64,000 nt of DNA from contig NZ_LFJC01000003.1 of assembly GCF_002776695.1 (NCBI RefSeq), positions 4,636,896 through 4,700,895 on the forward strand. Reading direction: 5' to 3'. The notes under the pieces are model-generated. The model was not told the origin of the DNA. It ran no database searches and saw only the letters and a program-made list of their open reading frames with translations. This stretch comes from Bradyrhizobium nitroreducens. Lineage in GTDB: Bacteria; Pseudomonadota; Alphaproteobacteria; Rhizobiales; Xanthobacteraceae. Of this stretch, positions 1-8,024 are shown one piece after another (positions within the stretch are counted from its first letter, which is position 1; each line of letters starts with the position of its first letter). The position numbers were made by a program, and so were the translations under genes.

Positions 1-937
<937 letters not shown>

Positions 938-965
938 CAACTCTCGCCGAAGTCGGATTTGGGCA

Positions 966-994
966 CAAAAAAAGGGCGCGCTGCTGCGCGTCCC
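966..994 (-). terminator. Hairpin plus T7 just upstream of carB (terminator or attenuator)
   Basis: Read on the minus strand, a GC-rich stem (GGGACGCGC / GCGCGCCC with the four-base loop AGCA) is followed directly by seven T residues, the layout of an intrinsic terminator. It sits between the MFS gene and carB, ending 29 bases before the carB ATG. It could end the MFS transcript. A carB promoter would then have to fit in the last 29 bases or lie upstream, in which case the hairpin would act as an attenuator. Confidence 0.6.
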
Positions 995-1079
995 TGTGGC
1001 CGAGAGCGCGGTGGTCTCCCTCGCGCGCGGGTGGGTCTTAGACCAGTTTTCGGGGCGGCGAAACCCCGAAAAATGCCCA

Positions 1080-2249
1080 TCAACCGGCAATTTTGACCGG
1101 TTTTGGCCGGGCCTGCCAGCCACGGGCGAAGTGGACCAGAAGCGAGGCTGCAACGCTCGTTCCGCCGATCCAGCCGAGGTCGTTCGGGGAGAGGGTGGCC
1201 AGCACCGCGCCACCCAGTGCTCCGCCGATGGCGAAGCCGAGATACATGGCGGAGGCGTTGAGCGAGAGCGCGATCATCGAGGCCTGCGGCTCGATCCGGA
1301 TGATGCTGGCGATCTGGGCCGGATAGAACGCCCAGCCCGAGATACCCCAGAGGAAGATCGCGCCCAGCACGGCGTAATGGGCCTGGCCAGGCATCAGCTT
1401 CAGGACCAGCGAATGCAGGATCAGCGCCGCCGCCATGCCGGCAAGCCCGAGGCCGGCGGTGGCGAGCGTGCCGAGCCGGTCGGCCAGCACGCCGCCGAGC
1501 ATGTTGCCGATCGCCGCCGCGCCGCCAAACACCAGGAGCGCCAGGCTGATCTGCGAGGCGTCGAAGCCGAGGCTGCGCAGTGGAACCGCGAAATAGGTGA
1601 ACACGGTGAAGCCGCCGAGCGCCCATAAGATCGTGATCAGAAGTGCGACCACGACATGCCCATGGCGCGCCACCGCCAACCGCTCGCCGAGCGAAGCCGT
1701 GTTGCGCGGCAGGCCGCGGGGCAGGCCGAGCAGGAGGCCCGCGAGCGCGACAGTGCCGATCAGGGCGACCATGGCAAAGGTCGCGCGCCAGCCGAGCCAG
1801 CTGCCGACGAGATTGCCGAGGGGGACACCGATGACAGTGGCAATCGTCAGGCCCGAGGTGACCAGTGCCACGGCGCGGCCGCGCCTTTCAGGGGAGGCGA
1901 CGGCCACCGATACGGCCAGCGCCGTCGGCATGCACAGGCCTGAGCCGAGCGCCATCAGCATCCGTGAGGCCAGCAACAGGGCGTAATTTGACGCCACCAT
2001 CGCCGCGAGGTTTCCGGCAACGAAGGTCGTCAGCGCCAGGGCCAGCACGGTGCGGCGGTCGATATTGTTCAGCGCCACCGCCAGGATCGGGGATCCCACG
2101 GCATAGGTGAGGGCGTAGGCGGTCACGAGCTGGCCGGCAGCCGAGACCGAAATCGAAAGATCGGCAGCGATCGACGGCAAAAGACCAGCAATCACAAAGC
2201 CTTCAGTGCCGATCGCAAAGGCCCCCAGGGCCAGCCAGAACACGCTCAT
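1080..2249 (-). CDS. MFS transporter, DHA1 drug/sugar efflux type
   Basis: This is an inner-membrane proton-driven exporter of the AraJ/YdhP-like DHA1 group; the substrate cannot be told from sequence. The 389-residue protein has the usual alternation of about twelve hydrophobic segments. The first helix carries the EGFVIAGLLPSIAADL signature typical of this group, and SPERRGRAVALV is the loop 2-3 region. I start at the ATG (MSVFWLALG) rather than a TTG three codons earlier. An AGGGA sequence precedes it by about ten bases. A perfect palindrome lies just upstream, and a divergent ArsR-type regulator gene follows, so the transporter is very probably repressed by that neighbour. Confidence 0.9.
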   Translation of the reverse strand: MSVFWLALGAFAIGTEGFVIAGLLPSIAADLSISVSAAGQLVTAYALTYAVGSPILAVALNNIDRRTVLALALTTFVAGNLAAMVASNYALLLASRMLMALGSGLCMPTALAVSVAVASPERRGRAVALVTSGLTIATVIGVPLGNLVGSWLGWRATFAMVALIGTVALAGLLLGLPRGLPRNTASLGERLAVARHGHVVVALLITILWALGGFTVFTYFAVPLRSLGFDASQISLALLVFGGAAAIGNMLGGVLADRLGTLATAGLGLAGMAAALILHSLVLKLMPGQAHYAVLGAIFLWGISGWAFYPAQIASIIRIEPQASMIALSLNASAMYLGFAIGGALGGAVLATLSPNDLGWIGGTSVAASLLVHFARGWQARPKPVKIAG

Positions 2250-2264
2250 TGGAAACAATCCCTA

Positions 2265-2284
2265 TGTTCAATGTTTATTGAACA
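2265..2284. promoter_or_regulatory. Palindromic operator between MFS gene and ArsR-type regulator
   Basis: TGTTCAAT-GTTT-ATTGAACA is a perfect 8-bp inverted repeat with a 4-bp spacer, beginning 15 bases before the MFS ATG. It should overlap the MFS promoter or transcript start. The same half-site GTTCAA recurs in a second repeat nearer the regulator, supporting a common binding protein. Confidence 0.7.
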
Positions 2285-2314
2285 ATTGAATGCACAGATG
2301 GACGATGTCAATCA

Positions 2315-2332
2315 GTTCAAGAACTATTGAAC
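2315..2332. promoter_or_regulatory. Second operator-like inverted repeat in the same intergenic region
   Basis: GTTCAA-GAACTA-TTGAAC has 6-bp arms identical to the core of the first palindrome, 30 bases before the regulator ATG. Two copies of one half-site pattern in a divergent promoter region point to repression of the transporter and autoregulation of the regulator. Confidence 0.55.
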
Positions 2333-2361
2333 ATTGCCGCCGCCTCACTATTATTCCCGTC

Positions 2362-2733
2362 ATGAGCCGCACCCCGCTTCATCCCACCCGCGAGCAGATC
2401 GAGCTGCCGATGGTTCTGGATTGCCTGAGCGATCCGATCCGGCTCGCGATCGTCTACCAGCTCGCCCAGCAGGAACGTGTCAGCAGCGAGCTGCGGTGTG
2501 GCGACTTCAATGGCCTCAGCGGCAAGTCGAATCTCGCCTACCACTTCGCCAAGCTGCGCGAATGCGGCCTGATGCAGACGCGCGTCGCCGGCACCAACCG
2601 CTTCATGCGGCTGCGCCGTGAGGATATGGACGCGCGCTTTCCCGGCCTGCTGGATGCCGTGATCAAATCAGCGGCGAAGGATGCGGACAGGTTGCAGCTG
2701 ATGGCTGGGTGTGAGGTGGTTGAGGCGGATTGA
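2362..2733 (+). CDS. ArsR-type winged-helix transcriptional regulator
   Basis: A 123-residue DNA-binding protein. A family-typical opening (VLDCLSDPIRLAIVYQLAQ) is followed by a recognition region (SGKSNLAYHFAKLRECGLM) and a wing (TRVAGTNRFMRLRREDM). This is the ArsR/HTH_20 layout, with no cysteine metal-binding motif of classic metal sensors in the recognition helix, so it probably senses an organic ligand or redox state. I chose the internal ATG (MSRTPLHPTREQIELP) because the extended reading runs back through the operator region. It is divergent from the MFS exporter and flanked by two GTTCAA inverted repeats that are probably its binding sites. Confidence 0.85.
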   Translation: MSRTPLHPTREQIELPMVLDCLSDPIRLAIVYQLAQQERVSSELRCGDFNGLSGKSNLAYHFAKLRECGLMQTRVAGTNRFMRLRREDMDARFPGLLDAVIKSAAKDADRLQLMAGCEVVEAD

Positions 2734-2840
2734 GGTCGCGGATGAGATCCGTCATGCCCGGCTTCGCCCTTCGGGCTTCGCCGCGGCAGCCTTCGCACGA
2801 TAGGGCTTGCCGAGCCGAAGCTGGCGAAGCCAGCGAAGGC

Positions 2841-2916
2841 TGGAGACCCGGCCTGGATTTGAACCAGGATGAAGAGCGTTGCACCGCCCTCGCGTAGACG
2901 CTTCCGCCACCGGGCC
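2841..2916 (-). tRNA. tRNA-Cys(GCA)-like RNA gene with aberrant anticodon arm and D loop (possible pseudo-tRNA)
   Basis: The 76-nt minus-strand sequence has a perfect seven-pair acceptor stem (GGCCCGG / CCGGGTC, one G-T), a perfect T arm (CCTGG-TTCAAAT-CCAGG), U73 and an encoded CCA. U73 and the GCA triplet preceded by T suggest tRNA-Cys. The anticodon arm does not fit the normal 5-bp stem and 7-nt loop: it pairs as AGGGC/GCTCT with an 8-nt loop, or with one more pair and a 6-nt loop. The D stem has only three good pairs and the D loop lacks the usual GG. It may be a decayed copy or an unconventional tRNA. A normal tRNA-Cys would be expected elsewhere in the genome. Confidence 0.6.
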
Positions 2917-2970
2917 GTCGCCATCATGTCCGATTGCAGTGCGGCAAGCTACAACGGTGAATTGTTATGC

Positions 2971-3672
2971 TTAACGAACCAGCGGCGGCCGGGCGACGAA
3001 GGTCATTCGCCAGCGATTATGGCCGATATTGGTGTGGGCGCGCTGAACCGCGAAGCCCGCGGCCCTCAGCTTGGCGGTGATTTCGTGCTCGCTGTAGCGC
3101 TGCAGCCCGATGCGCGTGCGCAAATGGCGGTAATCCGACAGCGCGGTGCTGATCAGCCCGATCAGTGCGTCCTTCAGGAAGCCGTGCCGCAGGCCGAAGC
3201 CGAGCAGCGCCACGACGTCCCTGAACATGCCGACATTGGGCTGCAGGATGTCCCCCAGCACCAGCTTGCCTGATGGCGTCAGGATCCGGCGGATGTTGAG
3301 AAGCGCGGCATCGAGCTCGTCCGGCGTCATGTACTGCGCGACCGAGTTCATCACCACGAGGTCGATCGACTGGTCCTGCATCTTGCGGACGTCGTCGAGC
3401 GAGCGGACGCGGATCTTGGTGTTCGGCGCAAACCGCGCGATCAACCGGCCGCGTACGCCCGGCGCGGGCTCGGCGAGGATCAGCTTGCCGCAGGCGGCTG
3501 CCACCTGGCTCGCCGACAGCGCCTCGCCGCAGGCATAGTCCAGCACGACCGCGTCGGGCGAGGTGATGTAGCCGATGATGTCCCGCGCGATGATCTGGAA
3601 GTGCAAGTCGCGATGCAGCTTGCTGACATAGATCGTGTGCGTGGAGTCGTAATAATCGATCCAATCGTCCAT
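2971..3672 (-). CDS. Class I SAM-dependent methyltransferase
   Basis: A 233-residue soluble protein with the Rossmann-type methyltransferase layout. Motif I is VLDYACGEALSAS near residues 43-55, the acidic end of strand 2 is ILAEPAP, then DLVVMNSVAQYMTPDELDAAL is motif IV and the following helix, and GKLVLGDILQP is the motif VI region. The N-terminus (DDWIDYYDSTHTIYVSKLHRDLHFQIIARDI) suggests a small-molecule or lipid methyltransferase. The substrate is not evident. It converges on the tRNA-like gene and is divergent from dps with about 105 bp between starts, but I see no functional link. Confidence 0.8.
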   Translation of the reverse strand: MDDWIDYYDSTHTIYVSKLHRDLHFQIIARDIIGYITSPDAVVLDYACGEALSASQVAAACGKLILAEPAPGVRGRLIARFAPNTKIRVRSLDDVRKMQDQSIDLVVMNSVAQYMTPDELDAALLNIRRILTPSGKLVLGDILQPNVGMFRDVVALLGFGLRHGFLKDALIGLISTALSDYRHLRTRIGLQRYSEHEITAKLRAAGFAVQRAHTNIGHNRWRMTFVARPPLVR

Positions 3673-3777
3673 GGTATCCCGCCCAGCGGTTCCCCGGCTT
3701 GGAACCGCGCTGCCCGCCTTGCGTTAGGGGTGCGACGGCGCGCCGTCAATGTCCGCGTCCTAACAGGAAGGTTTCCC

Positions 3778-4302
3778 GTGAGCAAAACCAACAACAAGGT
3801 CTCGCCCGATCTCGATACCCCCACCGATCTGTCGCCCGACGGGGTCAAGAAGGTCTCTGAGGCGCTCAACGTGCTACTGGCCGACGCCTTCGCGCTGTAT
3901 CTGAAGACCAAGAACTTCCACTGGCACATCAGTGGGCGGCACTTCCGGGACTACCATTTGCTGCTCGACGAGCAGTCCGACCAGATCTTCGCCACCACCG
4001 ACCAGCTCGCCGAGCGCGTCCGCAAGATCGGCGGCACCACGCTGAAGTCGATCGGCCAGATCGCCAAGCTCCAGACCATCAAGGACAACAACGAAGATTA
4101 CGTCCCACCGCGCGAGATGCTGCGCGAGCTGATGCAGGACAACAAGCACGTCGCGGCCGCGATGCGCAAAGCGCACGACGTCTGCGACAAGGCCGAAGAC
4201 GTGGCGAGCGCCAGCCTGCTCGAGAATTTCATCGACGAGACCGAGCGCCGAACCTGGTTCCTGTTCGAGGCGACGCGTCAGGAAGGCGGCAACGAGGCGT
4301 AA
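3778..4302 (+). CDS. dps: Dps-family ferritin-like DNA-protection protein
   Basis: A 174-residue Dps protein, which forms hollow dodecamers that oxidise and store iron and shield DNA in stationary phase or under peroxide stress. The ferroxidase ligands lie in the conserved NFHWHISGRHFRDYHLLLDEQ region, and the following DQIAERVRKIGG-like segment (DQLAERVRKIGGTTLKSIG) is a family hallmark. The start is GTG, chosen because AGGAAGG lies eight bases before it and the product begins MSKTNNKVSPD. The N-terminal tail has a few lysines that could touch DNA. The gene stands alone and is followed by a palindromic intergenic repeat. Confidence 0.95.
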   Translation: MSKTNNKVSPDLDTPTDLSPDGVKKVSEALNVLLADAFALYLKTKNFHWHISGRHFRDYHLLLDEQSDQIFATTDQLAERVRKIGGTTLKSIGQIAKLQTIKDNNEDYVPPREMLRELMQDNKHVAAAMRKAHDVCDKAEDVASASLLENFIDETERRTWFLFEATRQEGGNEA

Positions 4303-4312
4303 CCGGGATATC

Positions 4313-4406
4313 GTAGAGTGGGCAAAGGCGCGCTTCTTTGCGCGCCGTGCCCACCATCCCTCACGATCGCGAGAAATGCGTGGGCACGCTCCGCTTTGCC
4401 CACACG
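4313..4406. repeat. Palindromic intergenic repeat of GTGGGCA-GCGCG type
   Basis: The stretch starts GTAGAGTGGGCAAAGGCGCG, turns at a GTGCCCACCATCC segment, and ends GTGGGCACGCTCCGCTTTGCCCAC. The arms can fold into a long hairpin. From memory, near-identical hairpins occur in many Bradyrhizobium intergenic regions. It fills the space between dps and the convergent cupin gene. Confidence 0.65.
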
Positions 4407-4415
4407 CGCGCCTGG

Positions 4416-4937
4416 CTACCGCCACAGCCGCATCAATGCCCCGTCCTTCCCCGTCACGGGATCAGCCGGCGGCATTGCGACTTGCGGAATCATCTTCAGC
4501 GCCTTCGCGTGGTTCTCTGCCGTTGCGCGCGTGATCTCCATCTTCGCGCCGGGCGGATAGGCGCCGATCACGCAGAAATCACGGCTCGCCTTGATGCATT
4601 GATGACCGGTGCCCGCCGGCAGGATCGCGACGTCGCCGGCCTTGATGTCCAGCTCCTGGCCGTGGTCGCCGCCGAAGCGGACGCGCGCGCTGCCGCGGGC
4701 GACGCCGAGCACCTCATGCACCGTCGCGTGGTAGTGCAGATAGTCGTAGATGCCGTTGCGCCACGTGCCGCCCCAGCCGTTCGCTTCGAACAGATCTTCG
4801 ATGGTCTCCTCAGGTCGCTCGGGATCGAGCTTCACCGCGCCCTGGTAGACCAGGAAGGGACGGATGTTGTTCGGCACGAGCCCGTCATCCTCGAATACGA
4901 TGGAGAGCGGCTCGGCATTGTCGCGGACGGCGGACAT
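4416..4937 (-). CDS. Cupin-domain protein, YjlB-like
   Basis: A 173-residue single-domain cupin. The metal-site motif is HYHATVHEVLGVARGSARVRFGG and the second motif is GDVAILPAGTGHQC. Together they give the usual histidines and glutamate on a beta barrel. The protein resembles the uncharacterised YjlB family (COG4297), whose reaction is not known. I start at the ATG giving MSAVRDNAEPLSIVFEDDG because GGAG lies eight bases before it; an upstream in-frame start would add 15 residues. It is on the opposite strand to dps, with no clear operon partner. Confidence 0.85.
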   Translation of the reverse strand: MSAVRDNAEPLSIVFEDDGLVPNNIRPFLVYQGAVKLDPERPEETIEDLFEANGWGGTWRNGIYDYLHYHATVHEVLGVARGSARVRFGGDHGQELDIKAGDVAILPAGTGHQCIKASRDFCVIGAYPPGAKMEITRATAENHAKALKMIPQVAMPPADPVTGKDGALMRLWR

Positions 4938-5084
4938 GGCGGGGCTCCGGGTAACAAGCGTTTGGGGATCAAGACGATGCACGTCCCCTTGTTCCTGCGC
5001 CGCTCCGCGCCGGCTTGACGGAGATCAAGGCACGGGCAGCCAATGGCGGGCACGCAAATCGAACCGAAAGAAAAAGGGAACGCC

Positions 5085-5300
5085 ATGTACGCATCCGACG
5101 TTGCGCAGCGGCATTTTTCGGCGGCCGTCGACGAGGCGGAGACGTCCGGCCTTGGGCACGAAGCCGTCTGCCGCGCCTTGCTGGGTCTCGTGATCTCGAA
5201 ATATCTGGAAACGAGGTCCGTCGCCGACATCCAGGCGGAGCTGCGCTTCATCGCCGAGAATTGCGACCCCGACACGGACTTCATGTTCATGCGCCCGTGA
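5085..5300 (+). CDS. Small conserved hypothetical protein
   Basis: A 71-residue acidic protein (MYASDVAQRHFSAAVDEAE at the start, ending PDTDFMFMRP) with mostly helical character. The ATG is preceded by AAAGGGAACGCC, a reasonable ribosome site. I do not recognise a named domain. It lies between the YjlB-like cupin (divergent) and carA (convergent). GC-rich third positions and the ribosome site favour a real gene. Confidence 0.65.
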   Translation: MYASDVAQRHFSAAVDEAETSGLGHEAVCRALLGLVISKYLETRSVADIQAELRFIAENCDPDTDFMFMRP

Positions 5301-5342
5301 CGGGCCCCGTAGCCGGCGGCATCGTCCGCCGGCGTTCTCGTC

Positions 5343-6533
5343 CTATGCGCGCTTCTTCTGCCGCATCAGATCCGCGAAGCGCTGGAACAGATAGTGCGAG
5401 TCGCGCGGCCCCGGTGAGGCCTCGGGGTGGTACTGCACCGAGAACACCGGCTTGCCGTCGAGCTGGATGCCGCAATTGGAGCCGTCGAACAGCGAGATGT
5501 GGGTCTGCGTTGCGCCCTTCGGCAGCGTCGCCTCGTCCACGGCAAAGCCGTGGTTCATCGAGGTGATCTCGACCTTGCCGGTGGTCTCGTCCTTGACGGG
5601 ATGATTGGCGCCGTGATGGCCCTGATGCATCTTCTTGGTCTTGGCGCCGACGGCGAGGCCGAGCATCTGGTGTCCCAGGCAGATGCCGAAGGTCGGCGTG
5701 CCTGACTTGATGACGTCCTGGATCACGGGCACGGCATATTTGCCGGTTGCGGCCGGATCGCCCGGACCGTTGGACAGGAACACGCCGTCCGGATTCATCG
5801 CCAGGATGTCTGCGGACGAGGTCGTCGCCGGTACCACCGTCACCTTGCAGCCGACGCCGGCGAGCAGGCGCAGGATGTTGCGCTTGATGCCGTAGTCGAT
5901 GGCGACGACGTTGAACTCAGCCTTGTCCTGGCGGCCAAAGCCCTTGTCCCAGATCCAGGGCGTCTCGTCCCAGGTGAAGCGCTGGCCGCTCGTCACCATC
6001 GGCACGAGGTCCATGCCCTCGAGGCCGGGCCATTCGCGGGCTTCTTCCTTCAGGCCGTGCAGGTCGAACTCGCCGTTCTTGGCGTGCGCGATCACGGCAT
6101 TGGGCATGCCCTTGCTGCGGATCAGCGCGGTCAGGGCGCGGGTGTCGATGCCGGAGAGGCCGATGATGCCGCGCGCCTTGAGCCAGGCGTCGAGATGCTT
6201 GGTGGCGCGGTAGTTCGAGGGATCGGTGATCGCGGTGCGCAGGATCACGCCGCGCGCGCCCGGCGTCGCCGCCATGTTCACCGTCTCGATATCCTCGTCG
6301 TTGGTGCCGACGTTGCCGATATGCGGGAAGGTGAAGGTGATGAGCTGGCCGGCATAGGAGGGATCGGTGAGGATCTCCTCATAGCCGGTCATCGCGGTGT
6401 TGAAGCAGACCTCGCCGACGGCGTGGCCTTCGGCGCCGAGACCAAAGCCTTCGAGCACCGTGCCATCGGCAAGCACGAGGAGCGCGGTCGGTTTGTGGTC
6501 CGGCCAGGCGGGATCGTTGTCATGTTGTGTCAT
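5343..6533 (-). CDS. carA: Carbamoyl-phosphate synthase small subunit (glutamine amidotransferase)
   Basis: The 396-residue CarA subunit hydrolyses glutamine and channels ammonia to CarB. The N-terminal CPSase_sm domain is seen in LVLADGTVLEGFGLGAEG and FNTAMTGYEEILTDPSY. The class I amidotransferase domain has the nucleophile elbow GICLGHQMLGLA (Cys), and the histidine-glutamate pair lies in VQYHPEASPGP near the C-terminus. Length is normal for the family. It is transcribed toward carB, but MFS, regulator, methyltransferase, dps and cupin genes on both strands lie between them, so it has its own promoter, in the roughly 145 bases shared with the divergent hydrolase. Confidence 0.97.
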   Translation of the reverse strand: MTQHDNDPAWPDHKPTALLVLADGTVLEGFGLGAEGHAVGEVCFNTAMTGYEEILTDPSYAGQLITFTFPHIGNVGTNDEDIETVNMAATPGARGVILRTAITDPSNYRATKHLDAWLKARGIIGLSGIDTRALTALIRSKGMPNAVIAHAKNGEFDLHGLKEEAREWPGLEGMDLVPMVTSGQRFTWDETPWIWDKGFGRQDKAEFNVVAIDYGIKRNILRLLAGVGCKVTVVPATTSSADILAMNPDGVFLSNGPGDPAATGKYAVPVIQDVIKSGTPTFGICLGHQMLGLAVGAKTKKMHQGHHGANHPVKDETTGKVEITSMNHGFAVDEATLPKGATQTHISLFDGSNCGIQLDGKPVFSVQYHPEASPGPRDSHYLFQRFADLMRQKKRA

Positions 6534-6679
6534 GAGCGCGTTTCATAGTCCCCGCGAGCGCCGCCGTCAAAGCGCAGATGCGCCGATTCACATGCGTTTT
6601 TGCATATTTGACAGGCCTCCTCCCGCCCTTAAGCTCGGCCGCACAATTTCCGGCAATTTCCTGGGCTTGCGAGGCAATA

Positions 6680-7408
6680 ATGGACCAGACCATCCCGATT
6701 CTGCTGGTTCCGGGGCTGGCCTCGTCAGCCCGGATCTATGCCCCTGTGGTGCCCGCTCTATGGCGGTTTGGTCCCGTGATGATCGCCAATCATATTCGCG
6801 ACGACAGCATGGCTGATATCGCCGCCCGGGTGCTGAGCGAGGCGCCGCCGCGCTTCGCGCTGGCCGGCCATTCCATGGGCGGCTACATCGCGCTCGAGAT
6901 CATGCGCCAGGCGCCCGAGCGGGTGGTGAAGCTCGCGCTGATCAACACCCAGGCCCGGCCCGATACGCCGGAGGCGACCACGCGCCGCCGCGGCCTGATG
7001 GAGCGCGCCAGGCGCGGCGAGCTCCGAGCCATTCGCGAGGAGAGCTTTCCGGAGCTCGTGCATCCGTCGCGGCGCGACGATGCCGATATTCTCAAGCTCG
7101 TGCACGCGCAGGACGAGGACGTCGGCGTCGAGGGTTATCTGCGGCAGCAGACCGCCATCATCGCGCGGGTGGATTCCCGGCCGACGCTGGCGACGATCAC
7201 CTGCCCGACGCTGGTGCTGACGGGCGATGCCGACAACACCATTCCCAACGCGTTCTCGAAGGAGATGGCCGAGGGCATCGCCGGTGCAAGGCTCGCAATC
7301 CTCGAGCGCTGCGGGCACCTGCCGCAAGCCGAACAGCCGGAAGCGACGGCACGGGCGCTGACCGAATGGCTTGGAACCGAGGTTGTCTCAGGGGCGCGAA
7401 CGGCCTAG
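6680..7408 (+). CDS. Alpha/beta hydrolase
   Basis: A 242-residue soluble alpha/beta hydrolase. It has an oxyanion region (ILLVPGLASSARIYAPV), the nucleophile elbow GHSMGGY around residue 70, the acid in LVLTGDADNTIP and the catalytic His in ERCGHLPQAEQPE. The substrate is unknown. The ATG giving MDQTIPILLVPGL is chosen because the fold starts there; an upstream extension would be unusually long. YqeY follows 33 bases downstream on the same strand and may be co-transcribed. Confidence 0.85.
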   Translation: MDQTIPILLVPGLASSARIYAPVVPALWRFGPVMIANHIRDDSMADIAARVLSEAPPRFALAGHSMGGYIALEIMRQAPERVVKLALINTQARPDTPEATTRRRGLMERARRGELRAIREESFPELVHPSRRDDADILKLVHAQDEDVGVEGYLRQQTAIIARVDSRPTLATITCPTLVLTGDADNTIPNAFSKEMAEGIAGARLAILERCGHLPQAEQPEATARALTEWLGTEVVSGARTA

Positions 7409-7441
7409 ATCAGGCGTCAAATATTCGAAGGGATCACGATC

Positions 7442-7897
7442 ATGCTGCGCGACGACATCAACAATGCGGTCAAGGAGGCCATGAAGGCCAAGGACGAGCG
7501 CAAGCTGTCCACGCTGCGCATGGTCAACTCCACCATCAAGAACGCCGACATCGACGCCCGCGGCCAGGGCAAGCCGCCGCTCTCGGATGCCGACCTGCTC
7601 GGCGTGTTTCAGAAGATGATCAAGCAGCGACAGGAATCGGTCGAGCTCTACGAAAAAGGTGGCCGCGCCGAGCTCGCCGCCCAGGAGCGCGAGGAGATCG
7701 CGGTGATCTCGGCCTACCTGCCGAAGCAGATGGCCGATGACGAGGTGAAGAAGGCGATCGCGGACGCGATCGGCGAGACCGGCGCTGCCGGCATGAAGGA
7801 CATGGGCAAGGTGATCGCCGTGCTGCGCGCGAAGTACGCAGGGCAGATGGATTTCGGCAAGGCCAGCGGCTTGGTGAAGGCGGCGCTGTCGGGCTAA
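7442..7897 (+). CDS. GatB/YqeY domain protein
   Basis: A 151-residue YqeY-type protein: two small helical domains related to the C-terminal tRNA-binding tail of GatB. Signatures are AMKAKDERKLSTLRMVNSTIKN at the N-terminus and GAAGMKDMGKVIAVLRAKYAG-like helices near the C-terminus. It matches the usual family length. In many alphaproteobacteria the gene lies near carA and dnaG, as here. A role in amidotransferase-dependent tRNA charging is possible but unproven. Confidence 0.93.
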   Translation: MLRDDINNAVKEAMKAKDERKLSTLRMVNSTIKNADIDARGQGKPPLSDADLLGVFQKMIKQRQESVELYEKGGRAELAAQEREEIAVISAYLPKQMADDEVKKAIADAIGETGAAGMKDMGKVIAVLRAKYAGQMDFGKASGLVKAALSG

Positions 7898-7900
7898 GTC

Positions 7901-8001
7901 GTCATTCCGGGGCACGCGTAGCGCGAGCCCGGAATCCATCGCGCTGCTGAGTCCGTTGCTTAATGGATTCCGGGCTCGCGCTACGCGCGCCCCGGAATGA
8001 C
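7901..8001. repeat. Palindromic intergenic repeat, GTCATTCCGGGGC family
   Basis: Two arms of about 39 bases, GTCATTCCGGGGCACGCGTA... and its near-perfect complement ending CGCGCCCCGGAATGAC, flank a 23-base loop. A second copy with almost the same right arm lies at 22148-22251. This identifies a dispersed repeat rather than a local terminator. Confidence 0.8.
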
Positions 8002-8024
8002 AAGAAGAACAAGGGAGGCAACCG

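Noticed and set aside
1047..1072. Intrinsic terminator from the TTTTCGGGG / CCCCGAAAA hairpin
   Set aside because: The T residues are part of the stem on one side only, and no T-run follows the stem on either strand.
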